A stretch of DNA of 62,118 bases. It comes from Planctomycetaceae bacterium. GTDB lineage: Bacteria; Planctomycetota; Planctomycetia; Pirellulales; Pirellulaceae. The position numbers were made by a program, and so were the translations under genes. Below, piece by piece: positions 42,639-57,600 of the stretch; position 1 is the stretch's first letter; every line of letters begins with the position of its first letter. A model generated the notes under the pieces. That model was not told where the DNA came from and searched no databases. It saw nothing but the letters and a program-made list of their open reading frames with translations. Location of the stretch: contig PBSM01000214.1 of NCBI GenBank assembly GCA_002726245.1, positions 1 to 62,118 of the forward strand, in the 5' to 3' direction.

Positions 42639-45600
42639 TTACTCCGCCCAATCTTTGAAAATGTCGTTGATGGCGTCTTCGAGACCGCCCGCGTCGCCTT
42701 CCACATCGTCCCTTCTCGCGACAACTACGATGTCATCCAAAACCTCTTCCAAATCGCGCGGCGCGACGTTGTAAACGTCAGCCGGCAAATCGAGCTTCTC
42801 GGGCAATTGCCGATGCGGTCGAGCGTCCGGCCGCAACATCGAAGCAACGCGCTTCGTCGCTCCCACCGCCCATTCACGCACGCCAGCGAAGACATTCACT
42901 TGGGCCTCGCGTTGTTCCGCGTTAGCTGCTGACTCATCACTTGCCGGCAGAATCGCCTTGTCAACGGCTTCGAGTTTCGTCAACTCAACCGTAAACGCTC
43001 CCTCGCCTTCGCCTTCAGTCACTCCATTCAGGTGATTGACCACCATCAAAGCATCAAGAGGCGAAACATCGTCGTCGTCATTAACGTCCAAGTAGGCGTT
43101 CGGCGGAGCAAACTGACCTTCCGCGAATGCCGTCACGTCGTCCGAGCCGTGTTCGTTGAGAGCGTTGATCACGATCAAGGCATCGATCGGCGAGATCTGA
43201 CCATCCGCGTTCACGTCCAGCGGATTCTCTGGATTCTGGTAAGTAACCGTTGGTAAAACACCGCCGGTTCGAGCCGCTGGAGGATCGAAGTTGCCGAACA
43301 CTGGCAGCTCGCTCCGGTCACCGAACTCAAACGACACGTCATTGCCAAGCGGTGTCGGCGCGAATGGCTCGAAGATGGCGGACGGAACAGCACCCGGTCG
43401 ATCCGAAATCAGGAAGCGGAAGTCGCCGGGCTGCTCGGGCACGGGCTCGGTCTGACCGGCCGGAGTTGGGTTGGAAGAGAAGAGGCCGAAGTCGTCGATG
43501 CCATCCAGGTTCCAATCGCCAGCCAACGGTCGTTCGGTTTCGCCAGGAATCCCGAAGTCGATGGTGTCGTCACGTCGACCATCACGATCGACATCAAAAC
43601 TCCAGCGATCGTTGACGTTGTCATAGAGAGCCAGATCGTCATTGCCATCGTTGTTGAAATCACCCACAACCGGAATGAAGAACGACGCTAGATCGATTTC
43701 GGGTGGCGGTTCTGTTGGCGTGGCCGGGAAGACTTCGCGATCAGCGGCCAATGCCGTAATCTCTGGATAGGTGGACAGATCAAGATCGATGACCGTATCC
43801 GTGGCGTCCAGTAGATTGTTGCCGTTGGAGTCCAGAATCCACCGCGTTTCGTAGCTTCGCGTCGGTCGCACACTACCTGCGACTGGCGCACCCAACCGAG
43901 AGTTAAACGCCAAGAGCCCGATCTCGTCACCAGAATGTGTGGCAGAGAAATTGCCGGCGATCGGGGAGCCAGGAACTTGGAACTCGGAAACAGGCACCGA
44001 GATGAAGTCGGACGCGCCGTCGTGATCGAAGTCGAGCAGGAAGCGGAACTGCGGATTCGTCTGGCCGGGCTGAGTAGCCTCGGTTTGACCGTAAACACCA
44101 ATCTTGTCGAAGCCGGTCGCATCCATCACCATCACAGCCGTATTGAAGTTACCGACGAAGTACTGATCGGTATCTGTACCGATCTGATAGATGAAGTCAC
44201 GATTGGTTGCGTCGCTGTTGTCCGGATCGAACACGCCGTTGCTGTTGACGTCGATCTGAACAGCACCCGCGGTCGCCGTGCCAATCTCCGGCCGGCTATC
44301 AACCGTGAAGCGTGCCACGAACGACGTTCCTGGGACGCCATCGCCGCTGGAGAAGACCGGAGCTCCTTGCGGTTCGGTGGCGTTGCTTTCGCCATCGAGC
44401 GAGTTGCCTGCAATGTCTTTCAACGCATCGCTGATCGTCAGCGTGAAGCGATCGTCCGGTAGAGGCTCTGCAAAGGTCAGAGTAACCGTTCCCGATGCAC
44501 TCTGGCCGTCAGCGGCAGCATCCGGACTGAACGTGATCGACGCGACGGCGATCGCACCGCTGTGATCTCCCACGAGCGAATAGTGTCCGGCGTTGTTGAC
44601 TAAACCGTTCTCAAACGCCTCGTACAGGAAGCCTGCATCAACATTGCTGCGTGCCGCGAGGTCTTCGACGCTCAGGACGAGCGAATTGACAGCCGGAGTT
44701 GGCCCCTTCGCCGTATCTGGATCGAACAGATTGTATGCGTTGCCTTGATTGTTGATATCGACAGCCGTGACCTGCGGCCCATGCGTATCGATGAAGATGA
44801 TCAAGCTATCGGGCGCACTCACCGTGCCGGCTTGATCTTCCGCGGTAACCAGCAATCGCCGAACGCCGTCGGACGTCCCGAAGAAGCTCGGATCGTTCAA
44901 GTCAGCCGTCGAAGTCAAGTTCCACTGAGCATTCGGATCCTGGCTGGTGCCGGCGGGCGTCGCGGTCGTCGTTCCGAGCAACGCGTCGCCAGCGTCAACA
45001 GCACCATCGCCGTTCTGGTCAACGTAGACGCGAATGATCGAATCGGCTTCGGCCACACCGAAGAAGCTCGGCGTCGTATCGCTCGTGATGCGATCGTGGA
45101 ACGATACTTCGACGCTTTGGACACCGGTGTCGCCGTCACTCGGATCGAGTCCGTCGTTCACTTCAAACGGATCGCCGAACGCGACTGGTGGCGCGACGGC
45201 GTCAATGAAGATCTCGAGCGACTGACTACGGTCTCCGAAGCCCGTCTGTTCTGGATCGGCCGGATCCGTCATCTGCACGCGAGCCGAGAGGAAATGGCTG
45301 CCGCCGGTCAGAGCCGTCGGGAAGGTGAAGGTGTAGAGTCCGTCCGTTCCCGTCTCCTCCGCAAAGCCGACAGGTGTCTGCGGTGCTTCCGCGGTCTGGC
45401 CCGGCGTTGGGCCTTCGTCGAAGATGGCGATGCGATATCCTGCCGAACCGGCGTTCGCTTGGAACGGGATCGGAATGAGTTGATCGATCGGTGTTGTTGA
45501 AGCGTCGTTGCCAGGCGCGTCGAAGCGGAACGTACCGTCATCCAAACGCAGGAAGATCGTCGGCGTGTTGTCGTTCGTCAGGTTGTCGAACTGCGACTGT

Positions 45601-48600
45601 CCCGTATCGCTGTTATTGCCGACCGGCGTGTCTTGCAGTTCCAGATCGAACGGCGTCGGAGCGGCAGCGTTGATCACGGTAACGCTGTATGTGTTAACCG
45701 TATCAACGGTGTTACCAACGACTCGCAAGTAGTACGTCTGGCCTTCGACCGCTGGGATGCGGACCCGTTCGTCTTCGTTGAACGAATCGCCATCGGTGTT
45801 CAACTCGATCGGATCGGCACCGTCATTGTCGCCAAACGCGCCATTGCCTGCGATCAACGCGCCATCGACGTCGTAGACCTCAACACTCAAGTTACCGTCG
45901 CCGGGCAAACCAGCTCGCACTCCGATCGCCGCAACTTCCTCGAAGAAGACTTGCACATCGAGCGTGCCCGTGTTGAGAGCTTGAACGCGATACCAATCCT
46001 CGTCGCCAGGAATATCGAAGTCGTCGCCAAACGGATTCACTTGGCCGGCCGGATCGATCGTGGAATCCACGTTCGTCGTGGCGTTCGCGCCGAGCAGCGT
46101 CGCTGTGAAGCGATCGTCATTCAACTCGAAGGCGTCCTGCTTGAAGACAACCAGCCGCGCGGCGTCTCCAGTGCCCGCGTTGAGAGGAGCACCACTCTCA
46201 TCGACCAACTGCAATCGTTCGATGCTCGTGAAGACGTGCTCCAGCGGTTCGGCGTTGGCCGGCCCGATCGTCACAGTCCCGTCGTGGTCGGAGACGCCTT
46301 TGCGATGAATCGTCAAATCATCGACGCCGTCATCGACGATGATCAGGCGATCGCCCGCACCCGTCGAAGCACCGCCGATGACTGTCATCTGAAGACTCAA
46401 GCCCGCATCGTCGAACAATTGATCCGCGATCGTTGTGCGAATCAGATCGTCGCCGTCGCCAGCTTCAACACGTGCCTCCTCGATCGAGCTGATCGTGTCG
46501 GTCTGGACGTCGCCGTTGACGGTGTGCGTCAAGTCCGAGTCAGACACTTGCGTGACATTGATGACGTCGCCGTTCGAGGTGCCTGCGATCAGGATCGTGT
46601 CGAAGCCACCAGTACCGTCGATCGTGTCCGCGCCTGGGCCGCCGACGAAGAGGTCCTCGCCGTCGCCGCCACGCAGGTCGTCATCGCCACCACCACCCAG
46701 AATCGTATCGTTGCCGGCACCGCCGCGGATGATCTGGCCGGTGTCACCACCAGTCAACACGTCATCGCCGGTGTTACCTCGCAGATCACCAAAGCCGCTG
46801 ATTGCATCGTCGCCGGTTCCACCGTCCACGATCACCTCGTTCACCGCGAACGAACCTGCTACCGATTCGGCGACATCAATCACGTCGTTGCCATCGTTGC
46901 CACGGATCGTTAATTGATCTTCGCCGGCGCCGGCGTGGCTGATGTTGATGTCATAGGCCAGACCCGCGACGTTCACTTCGTCGCTTCCTGTCAGCGCCAT
47001 CGTGTCTGCCGTCGTGCGACCGCTAACCGTGGCATTATCGACTTCACCATCATCGTTCACGCCCAGACCAAGGTTCACCACTTCGACACCTGCTGGCGTC
47101 AGATCGTTGACGACAAACGAATCGCCACCGGTGAGGTCCGCGGTGTTGCCGACGAGACTCAACTGGCCACGGAGTTCGCCGCCGCTGTGATCGTTGGTGT
47201 GAACATTCACATACAGATTGCCAGCCAACAGATCCGCGATGTTGGCTGCGGGCAGATCCGCACCGCGGAGCGTACGTCGCAGGCCACCGTTCTCCACGGC
47301 CCAGTTAGCACCGTCACCCAGGCCCAGAATCACATCGCCGTTGACTCCCACGGCACCTTGATGAATATGAGAGACGATCAAGTCAGCTTGCGCGATGCCT
47401 TCGACAAACACATCCAGGTCGAACGTGTTGGCAGCGCTGTTATAGACCAACTGCACAGAGCCGCTCGCGGTCGTCGCCACCGGAGCGACTTCCTGAGCGC
47501 CAGACAACTCGCGCGCGAAGCTGATCTTTACGTTCGTATCGATTTGCTCGATGTCAGCTGCATCAATCACGACGTTGCCCGGACTACGCTCGAATCGCAA
47601 CCGCGTCCCGGCTGCCGACATGCGGAAGTCATCAGGCACGTTGCCGCCGACGAACTGCAACACATCGACATCGCCCGCACCGGCTTCGATCATGTCGTTG
47701 TTGTCGCCAGGATTCCAGATGAAGGTATCGCTGCCGTCGCCACCGTCCATATTGTCGTTGCCCGTGCCGCCAACAATGAAGTCGTTGCCGTCATCGCCAA
47801 GCAACGTATCGACGGCACCCAGACCGAACAGCCAGTCATTGCCGCGACCGCCATCGAGGAAGTTGGCTTCGGGACCGCCACGCAGCACGTCATCGCCGTC
47901 ACCGCCGAAGACAATGCCATCGATCGACAGCGAAATATCGACGTAATCGTGACCGTCGCCAGCCTCGATCCGTTTCGGTTCGGCCAGGCTGGCAAGCACG
48001 ATGTTGTCGTTACCGCCCAATGTCTGGATCGTGAGCAGGTCGAGTTGTCCCGGCGTGAACTGAACGGTGTTCTCGTTCGCACCTTCCGCGATCGTGATCG
48101 TTGTCGCGGTCGAGCTGACTCGGTCGCGAGTCTCCGTGCCGAGCAAGAGGAGTCGGTCAACTTCAGCCGGGTTCGCTTCGACAATAAACGTGTCGGCCGT
48201 CGTCAATCGAGTGACATCGACGGTGAGCGTGTCGTTTCCGGAAACCTGACTGATATCGACGGTCACGGTATCAAAGGTGCCGCGAGCTTCGACCGGGATC
48301 TGGCTGTCACCGCTGACACGATCGCCCGCCGGGCCGCCGCCGAGCAGCAACGCGTCGTTCGCCGGCGTTCCTTGCACCGTCAAGTTGTCTTCGACGCCGT
48401 CGCCGGTCACGCTCACCAGCTCAACGCCGGTGTAGTTCACGTCGAGGTTTGCCGCGACGCTCTTGTTGACGGTCCCTGCTCCGAGGTTCGAGTGGGACAC
48501 GGTGAAGGCTTCAATCACGCCCGCTGTGCCGACCACCGCGACCTCGTCGTGGCCCGGATCGGTCGCTTCGACGTCAATAGTCTCGAAATTAGTTGTCGTC

Positions 48601-51600
48601 TCAACGCGGAAGGTATCATCGCCGCCTTCTCCAACAAGCGTCAGATGCTCGGTGTCTTTCGTCGAAACAGGAATGAAGCCACTGACCTCCACGAGGTTGC
48701 CGACACCGCCCGCCGAGACGATGAAGTCGTCGTCGCGAGTCGTGCCGAACTGAACTAAGCGATCCTCGGTTCCGGCAACGCCATCAACGTTCAACGTGGC
48801 GTTCAGGCCAACGTTCTTGTAATCGACCGGCAGGAAGTTGTTCAGCCGGATCGAGCCTTCATCCGCAACTTCACCCAGCGTTCGTGTGAATACATCCGGC
48901 GTCCCGCCGACAACATCGTTGCCGATCACCGTGAACGTATCGTTATCACTGCCACCGTTGTAGACGAACGTCTCCGTTCCACCGGGCGATGTCGCTATCG
49001 ATCCGAGCGTGATCTGCGAGGAAGTCGCAGCCGATCCTTGCGTGATCTTGATCACACCCTGATCGATCGCCGTGGGCGTGAAGTCGATGGTCTCCGGATC
49101 AGAACCAGGCGTCTCCAGCGTGAGTGAATCTTCGCCTACACCGCCGTTGATCGTCACATCCACATCCCACTCTTCTTGATTGGGTGCGGGCGTGACGACG
49201 GTGATGTCGTCACTTCCGCTCAACATATCGATGGTGATGGAAGGCGTATCGACGAATAGAATCTCACGGCCATTGCTGGTCGATACGGTGAAGTCCCAAA
49301 CGCCATCCGTCGTCGTGTGCGTCGAGTCGTCTCGGGCCACGATCGTGATCGCATCGTTCGCGTCTGTGCCGCTGAGCGTGGCACCCACGGGCGTTGTCGT
49401 GGACGTCGCTTCGATATGGTCGAAGCTGACTGTCGCGGAACCGGCTGCGGTCAGGCTCCCTTCATCGATCTCCGGACCAAGTTCCACCGCGACAGCCGTG
49501 GTGGCAATCACGTTCAGCGCGTCGGCTGGATCGGAGGCAATCGGATCCCCGCCATCGATGAAGATCGGAGGCGTGAAAGAATCGACCGTGACATCGAATG
49601 TGTCGTTCCCGACCGCTCCGTGCACGCCGAGGCTGCCGATGTTGGCCGCGGTATAGTGGACTCGCTTCAGCGTCGCGCCACCCGTTATTTCCACCGAAAC
49701 CGAGTTCACCGTGACTTCTTCGCCAGCCGAAGTGAGCCGCACTTCCAGCGTATCGTCGCCACCGCCTGCCGCGTTGATGTTCAGCATACCGCTGTTGTCG
49801 GTCGTCAGCGTCGGAGCAAAGCCGATCGTGGAGACAACCGCCTTCGTGCCGCTGACCGGAGCGACGAAGAAGGCTTCGTTGCCGGCTGTGCCGTCAATGG
49901 TGATGTCGTTGGCATCCGCGTTCAGCGAGACGGTATCGACACCTGGTACAAGCAGAGCGGCCGTGCTCAGATCGCCGCCAACCACCATAGCGACGTTGCC
50001 GCCCAGTGTGACAGTCGCATCCGCCGTCGCATTCAATGTCACGGTGTCTCCGTTGTCCGAAGAATCGCCTCCAGCCAGCGTGACATTCGCATACGGCTGT
50101 GGAGCGTTGACCGTGAACTGATCATTGTTGCTGTGGCCATCCAGAGTGACATCCATCACGCCTGGAGTCGCCACCACGATCTGGCTGTTCAGCGTGATAT
50201 CGCCGCTGGTCGCCGCCAAGCCAAAGTTGTCGGTCGAGTCGGTGCCGTGATAAGTCAGCGTATCGACGCGCGAGCCGCCTGCATCGGCCAGCACGATATC
50301 GCCAGACGCACCAAAGTTGCTGAATGTGAACGGAATCAAGCTGGCAACTTGTAGGTCGCCGGAGTCGATGGTTCCGCCTGGTGTGAAGACCAGGTTGTCC
50401 GCACCGAGCGGCGTCGTTGCTGTCAGCCTGTCGCCGCCGCCACCGTCGCCGCGAATCGACAGCGAAGAAACCGTTTCCAAGGTGACTGCAGCAAAGCCGG
50501 CCACATCGACTTGTGCGCCATCGACCGTCAGTGCCGAGACTTCAACGGCGTCAGAAGCGTTCACGGTCGCGGTGTCACCGTCGCTCGGCGCGCCGCCTTG
50601 GAAAGTGATCGGAACGCCATCGACCGGAGTCGCGGTGAACTGATCCGCACCAACCTTGCCAGCGATTACGAGTCCACCTGCTCCACCGAAGTTATTGTCT
50701 CCACCGCCGACGTTCAGCGTGATCACCGTACCATCGTTGCTCCACACACGAGCTTCGTTCGTCGCGGCCGTGCGAGCCACTTCGATCGAATCGTTGTCGT
50801 CGGTGGCGTGAACGGTCAGTGTGCTATCGTCGGTCGTCGAAGCGATATTGATCGTTTCGAGGTTGGCGAAGTGGACGACTTGTCCGTCCGTACCGTCAGT
50901 GATGACTCCGCTGGTGGAAGTTGCGCCTTGGGATATCGTGGCGCTCTGTGTCACAACCACGTGCAAGTCATCGCCGTTCGTCGGATCGGCCGTGTCGAGA
51001 ATCACTCGCTGGACGCCACTGTCCAGTGAATCGAGATTCAAGTCGATGGCGTCGCTTCCCGCCTCGCTTGCCATGCGGATCGCTTCGATCGTAGCAGCCA
51101 CAAAGTGGATGTTGCGACCATTAGTGGTGAACTGATTCGCGGCCGTCTGATCGATCGTGTCGTTGTTATTCGTACCGAGGATCTCAAGCGTATCGTTGCC
51201 GTCACCTTCGACGTTATAGAGAGCCGTCGCGTCAAGATCGGTTGGCGCAAAGCGGAACACGTCGGTGCCGCCGGGATTGACGAAGTTCGCCGTGCCAAAG
51301 GCGCTGAATTCGATCGAAGGCAGCATGATCGGCGGGCCAAGCAACGTCTCTAGAGCGAGCCGCGTTCCGGCCTCGCCTTGCTCGATCGTCCACTGCTCGT
51401 CGGCGGCCGTGCCTTCTGTGTCCAAGATGTCAGCCGGATCGGCCGTGACGATCTCCAGCACTTCGGCGCTGATTGTAGTCAGCTTGGTCAACTGATCGAT
51501 CGCGTCGCCGATCTCCAGTTCGCTCGACTGGTCTGGGCCCGGAGTTGGCAGAGGCCGCAACGTAGCGGTGTGGGCACCGGCCACGAGTTCCATAATCGCT

Positions 51601-54600
51601 TGAACGTAATCGTCATTGGCCGGATCGCCCGCAAGTGCAGTAATGTCCTTGAACGGCGTTGGCAGGACGACCACGTTCGCGCGGTCATTGCCACCGAGCA
51701 TGTCCAGGATTAGCGACTCGATGCCGTCCGTGCCAACGTGCAAGTGTTCATGCAGCGATTCGATCAAGCGGATGTTACCGGCGTTGTCCACATCGAACTG
51801 GTCGGCGGAACTGGAACCAACGACGTGCAGCGTGTCACCCGTATCGGTCACCCCACCCAAATCGGTGATCTGAATCTGTTCGGTTGCAGCGTTCAGGACG
51901 AATCCGGTGAAGTCGATCGGCAACCAAGCTTCGCCGCCTGCCGCCGCGACACTGACCTGACCGGCGCCCGCGCTATTAAACTCGACAGTTGCGACATCGT
52001 CCTTGCTGGCCGTCGGTAGCATGACGCTTAACGTGTCAGCCACTTCTGCGTCGTAGATCAGTTGCTCGATCTGGCTGATGTTGATAGTCGAGTCATGGGT
52101 CGCTTCGTCGATCGTTAGAACACCCGTGCCGGGACCGGTCGGCTCGTAGATCACCGCGTCTAGACCTGGCGTTTCCACAATCAACTGATCCCCTTCCTCA
52201 GCAGGCGTTCCGCCGTTGATCGTCACATCCACATCCCATTCGGCGTCGTTTGGCGCCGGTGTGCGGACCACGATCTCATCGCTGCCGCCCAGAGCATCGA
52301 CCGTGAGAGAAGGCGTATCGACGAAGAGCACTTCGATGCCGTCGTTGACCGAGACTGTAAAGTCCTGTTCGCCATCAGTTCCCGCGTGGCTGCTGTCATC
52401 GCGAGCGATGACCGTGATGGCGTCGGTATCACCAGTACCGCTGATGTTGGCTCCACCAGTCACGGTGAACGCGACGATGGCTTCGATACGGTCGTAGCTC
52501 ACCGGTTCATTCGTTCCCGCGACAAAGCTGCCTTCGTCGATCTCAGGACCGGCATTGAAAGTCACAGCCGCACCGCCAGCCAACAGATTCAAAGTGTCTC
52601 CACTCGTACCGCCGCCGATTGGATCACCGCCATCGATCAGAATCGGGATGCCGGCAGCTGTCACATCGAACGTGTCGTCGCCTTCGTCGCCTTCGACTTC
52701 GATAGCTTCGATGGTTGCTCCCGTGGTATTGTAGTTGACTGCAATCAGCGCACCGACGGTGACGTCGTCACCATCGACTGCGATCGTTTCTGCAGCGGCT
52801 GTGCCGAGCACGACCAACGTGTCGCTGTCGGTCGCACCATCGCCACCATCGACGGTGAAGGTCGCCACATCAGCAAAGTTGACCTTTGGGTGGCCCTGAT
52901 TCGCCACAACGGTTCCCCCGTCCGCCGATTGCGGTGTGACGTGAATCACATCGTCTCTATCGCTGCCAACGACGGTGAGATCCTGTGCGGCCGTCGCTGC
53001 GCCGTTTCCGTCCACGTTCACCGTCTCGATGCCCGTGAAGGTCACATCGCCCCGACCGGCCTGCGTGACCGTTGAGGTCTCCAGATCGAGAGTCGTCGCG
53101 GCGCTGGCATTGAGATTCAACAGGTCGCCTGCGCTGGGCTCGTCGCCGTCCACCATGATCTCGACGCCAGCCTGCGCCGTGACATCGAACGTGTCGTTAC
53201 CACCGTGGCCTCGCAACGTGTAGTTCTCGACACCGTCCGAGCTGACTGGAATCTGCAAGAATGGAATGGAACCAATGAAACGCACTTTGGCGATCGATGG
53301 AGCCGCCAGGTTCACACGAGGATCGGGTACGACGAACGCATCGCTACTGTCGCCGCCGTTGTAGATCAGCCGGTCGTCGTCGGCCGAGAACGTGTCCACC
53401 ACCACCAATGCCCCAGTCGGCGTCAAGTTGCGGAACTGCAGCGGCACCAGCGTATCGACTTGCACCCTACCCGAATCGAAGGTAATCCCCGGCGTCAACT
53501 CGACGGAGCTGTTGATGTCGCCCGCAGGCGTGTTCACCGTTAGGGTGTCACCCAAGCCGGTAAGATCGCCCAGCCCGTTGATCTCGACTGCTTCAATCGT
53601 GAACGCATCGACGAACGTCACGTCCTGGACGCCGGTGACCCTGGCCGAGTCAAAGGAGACAGGCGTGAAGCCGATATCGTCGGAGACCGCCGAACCGTTC
53701 ACAACCACGGTGTCGCCGAGCGTGGAATTGCCGCCAATGATCGTAATTGTATTGAGGCCGGTCGGAGCCGGACCCGCGTGATTCAGATTGATCACGTCGT
53801 CGCCAGCTTTACCGCATAAGATCAGATCGCTCTTGTTCGAGAACTGAATCGTCTCGAAGCCGTCCACCGAGACCACACCGCGTCCGGCGGCGCCCGGACG
53901 ATAGTCGAACGCGTTGTCGGCGTCGGTGCCAACGACGGTGAGCGTACTGACAATATCATCGTCGATCGGTTCTAGGCTAATGAAGTCGATCGTCATCGTT
54001 CCCGACGGCACGGCCGCCTCGAAGTACTCCAGGCGACCTTCCGTGACGTCAGCGCCGGGAAAGTAGACGGCATCGGTGGGACTGAGCGGAGCCCCAGTCA
54101 ATTGCAACTCATCGGAGTTGCTACCGCCATCGAAGGTGATCGGCGTCGAAATTACGTTCGTGCCGTCCACGTCGATGGTCACAAGATCATCACCGCCCAG
54201 CGTGTTGATCTGCAGGCGGCCAAGCATCTCGTTGATCGCTGTGACGGTCACGTTCGTACCGTTGGTGTCGGTAACGGCGACGGGTCCACTGGCTGGATTC
54301 GCGACTAGGAAGTCGTCATCGCCTCCGCCCGATCCATCGACGCCTTGAATGACGAGCGTGTCTGTTCCCACGCCCACCATCTGATAGTTCGTGTTCGTCG
54401 CACCGTTGAGGAACCACGTGACAAAGGTCACGACGTCGCCGCCAGCGCTGCTGGCATCGACGAGGAACGTCTGTACGCCTTCGAACTCGATGGCGGGCAG
54501 GCTGTCGGACGTGACCAGATCACTCGCCGTATCATTGCTGCGTTGAACGGTCATTTCGTTGTCACCGAGGCCCGGATCAACTGTCAGTGTTTCGCCGCTA

Positions 54601-57600
54601 TTGCCATCGTAGTGAATTCGATCAACTCCGCTGAGCGTGATACTCGGCGTGAAGACGCCACTCACGAACTGGTCGTCAGAGTCGTTCGCATCGGGCGTGA
54701 TGCCCACGGCGGTAGCGGCTGGATCCGTCAAGGTGAACGAATCGATCCCGCTTCCGGAATCACCCATGAAGACCGCAAAACTACCCGTCACGTTGAAATT
54801 AGCGTTCAGGCTGATGGCGTCGTCACCCGTGCCAGAACGGATCTCATAGTTTTCAACATTGGAACTGCGCAAGTCCACGTGCGTCCCCAAGCCGTCGATC
54901 ACATCGATGTCGATGTCGTCGTCATCCAGGAATGTGATATTGACAGTGTCGCTGGCCAGAGCCGTCAACGTGTCGTCGCCACTCGTGCCGTCAACCGCCA
55001 CGGTCGCGAAACTGCCCAAGTTGACGTAGCTGATTCCAAGTTGCGAATCGAGCCCCACATGGCCCGCATCGATCGCGACACCGGGCGTGTGGACAAAGCG
55101 TCCGCCGCCTGTCACGGTCAGCGTATCGTCGCCGTCTTCGCCATCGTAACGCAGGTCTTCGATCTCGTTGATCGTGATCGTGCTGTCATTAGTCGCCTCG
55201 TCGATCAGCAGGGTACCCGCATCAGGAACCGTCGCGCTGGGCGTGTAGACGATGATGTCGGTGCCCGGCGTTTCGATGATCAACTGATCCGCATCGATGG
55301 AAGGAGTGCCGCCGTTGATCGTCACATCAACATCCCACTCGGCGTCGTTCGGTGCTGGTGTGCGAACCGTGATCTCATCACTGCCGCCCAGCGCATCCAC
55401 GGTCAGCGAAGGCGCATCGACAAAGAGCACTTCGATACCGTCGTTCACTGAAACGGTAAAGTCTTGTAAGCCATCTGTGCCTGGGAACTGCGGCGTCGAT
55501 GTCGCTTCGCGAGCGATGATCGTGAGGGTATCAGCGTCATTGGTGCCACTGATGTTGGCTCCGCCAGTCACGGTAAACGCGCCGATGGATTCAATGTGAT
55601 CGTAGCTCACCGGTTCATTCGATCCCGCCACGAGGCTGCCTTCGTCGATTTCCGGACCTGCATTGAACGTGACGGACGCACCGCCTGCCAGCAAGTTCAA
55701 GGTATCGCCGTCCGTACCGCCGCCAATGGGATCGCCACCATCGATGAGGATCGGATGATCGGACGCCACGACGTTCAGCGTGTCGCTGCCAGTTCCCGCG
55801 TTGATCACCAGCGAATCTTCTGCGGTCAATCCATGCACAATCGTCTGACCTGAGGCGCCCACTTCTCCAGCGGAGACGCTGCCGGTGTGCACGTCGATCG
55901 TCTCGTCATCGACGTTGCCGAAAATGGTAACCGTGTCTTGGCCGCCCAACAGGTCCAACGTGATCTGGTCGCCGTTGATGTTCGAGTAGTTGAGCACGGG
56001 ACCGACGTTGCCAACACTCAAGACGCCAGCGTCCCCCGTCAATGGTGTCACGTGAATCAAATCGTCGTCTGCCGTCGTTCGAACCTCCAGCGTTTGGCCG
56101 TTGACATCCGCGTCGATGCTCGCCAGTTCCGCGTAGTTGATCGTGCCGCCGAAGCCGCTCACCGTGGCAGCCGCCAGATCGATGCTCGCCGCGCCGGCGT
56201 TGCCGCTGAGGTCCAGCCTGTCGTCCTCATCGCCCAAGCCGCCGGCGACGTTGGTCGTCGTGTAAGGCAGCATCCCCGACAGCGTGAACGTATCGTCGCC
56301 CGAGAGACCTTGCAGCGTCAGCACGTCGATACCCGGCGTGGCCACGCCGACGTGCGTGCCGGACGAGTTGGCGAGCGTCACGTTGCCCGCCGCCGCCGCG
56401 CCGAAGGCATCGCTGGTATCGCTGCCCCGGTAGACCAGCGTGTCTTCCCGATCGTCGAGTCCCGCCGGATCGTTCCGCAGGCTCAACAGGCCGCCCCCGC
56501 CAAGGTTCTCGAATCCGGCCGCTAACAGGCTATCGACTTGAACGTCGCCCGCATCGACGGTCGAGCCGGGTGTATACAGAAGCGTGTTGGCACCGTCGGC
56601 CGTGTTGACTTCCAGCGTATCGTCGCCACCCAGACCGTGGATCGTCAGCGACTCGATCGTCGAGAGCGTCACCAGACCCAAGGCGTTGACCTGCACCGTG
56701 CCGCCGTCGGCCGCCGTCGGCGTGTAGTCGATCGTATCGGCTTGAATCCCGGCCGTAGCCGTGTCCGCATCTGCCGTGCCGTTGACCACCGCGCTATCCG
56801 AAGCCGTGGGACTCATTCCTTGCGCGTTGATATCAATACCCGCGATCGGCGTGATGCTGAACTGATCGTCGCCGAAGCGGCCCTGCAGGTCGATAATATC
56901 GAAGTCCGCCGGTCCGCCCAAGTTGGCCGTCACCACCGTACCATCGTTGATCCAGATACGAGCCTCATTGGCCGTGCTGGTAGGAGCGATCGCCAGTGTG
57001 TCGTTGTCGTCCGTGCCACGCACCGTCAGCGTGCTGTCCGCTGTGGCAGACACGATATTCAGATGTTCGACGTTCACGTAATCGACTTCACCGGCGGCCC
57101 CACCCAGTTGATCCACCGTCCCGGAAGTCGAGGTTGCGCCTTGTGTAAGACGAGCGTTACCTGCTGCGTTCACATTCAGGGTGTCCGAATTCTCTGGCGA
57201 GCCGCCGTCCAGCAGCACCGGCAGGTTATCGATCGGATCGACCGTCAAGGTATCGTCGCCGTCACCCAACACCGCCCGCACGACTTCCATCGCCTCTAGC
57301 GTCGCCTTCAGGAAGTTCGCCACGTCCACTTCAGCTTGTGCGCCACCGGGATGGACTTGCAGATCGTCGTTGTTACCCGTACCCACCGCCTCGAACGTGT
57401 CGTTGCCGCCGCCGCCCAGCGCGCGCAAGACACCCGTCGGCAGGTTCTCCAAGGCCGCCCGGAAGTGGTCCGTGCCGTCGCCCGCATCCACCTCCACCTG
57501 ACCAAAGCCCGAGGCTTCGGTCGTCGGCAGCACCACCAGGTTACTGACCAACAGATTCTCCATCGCCACCCGGATGGCATTGTTCGCCGAGTCGATCTCG

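Noticed and set aside
46914..48758. Plus-strand open frame of 614 codons opposite the RTX and CHRD region
   Set aside because: It is the antisense shadow of a well-supported repeat protein; the composition is Arg, Val and Asp rich without motifs.
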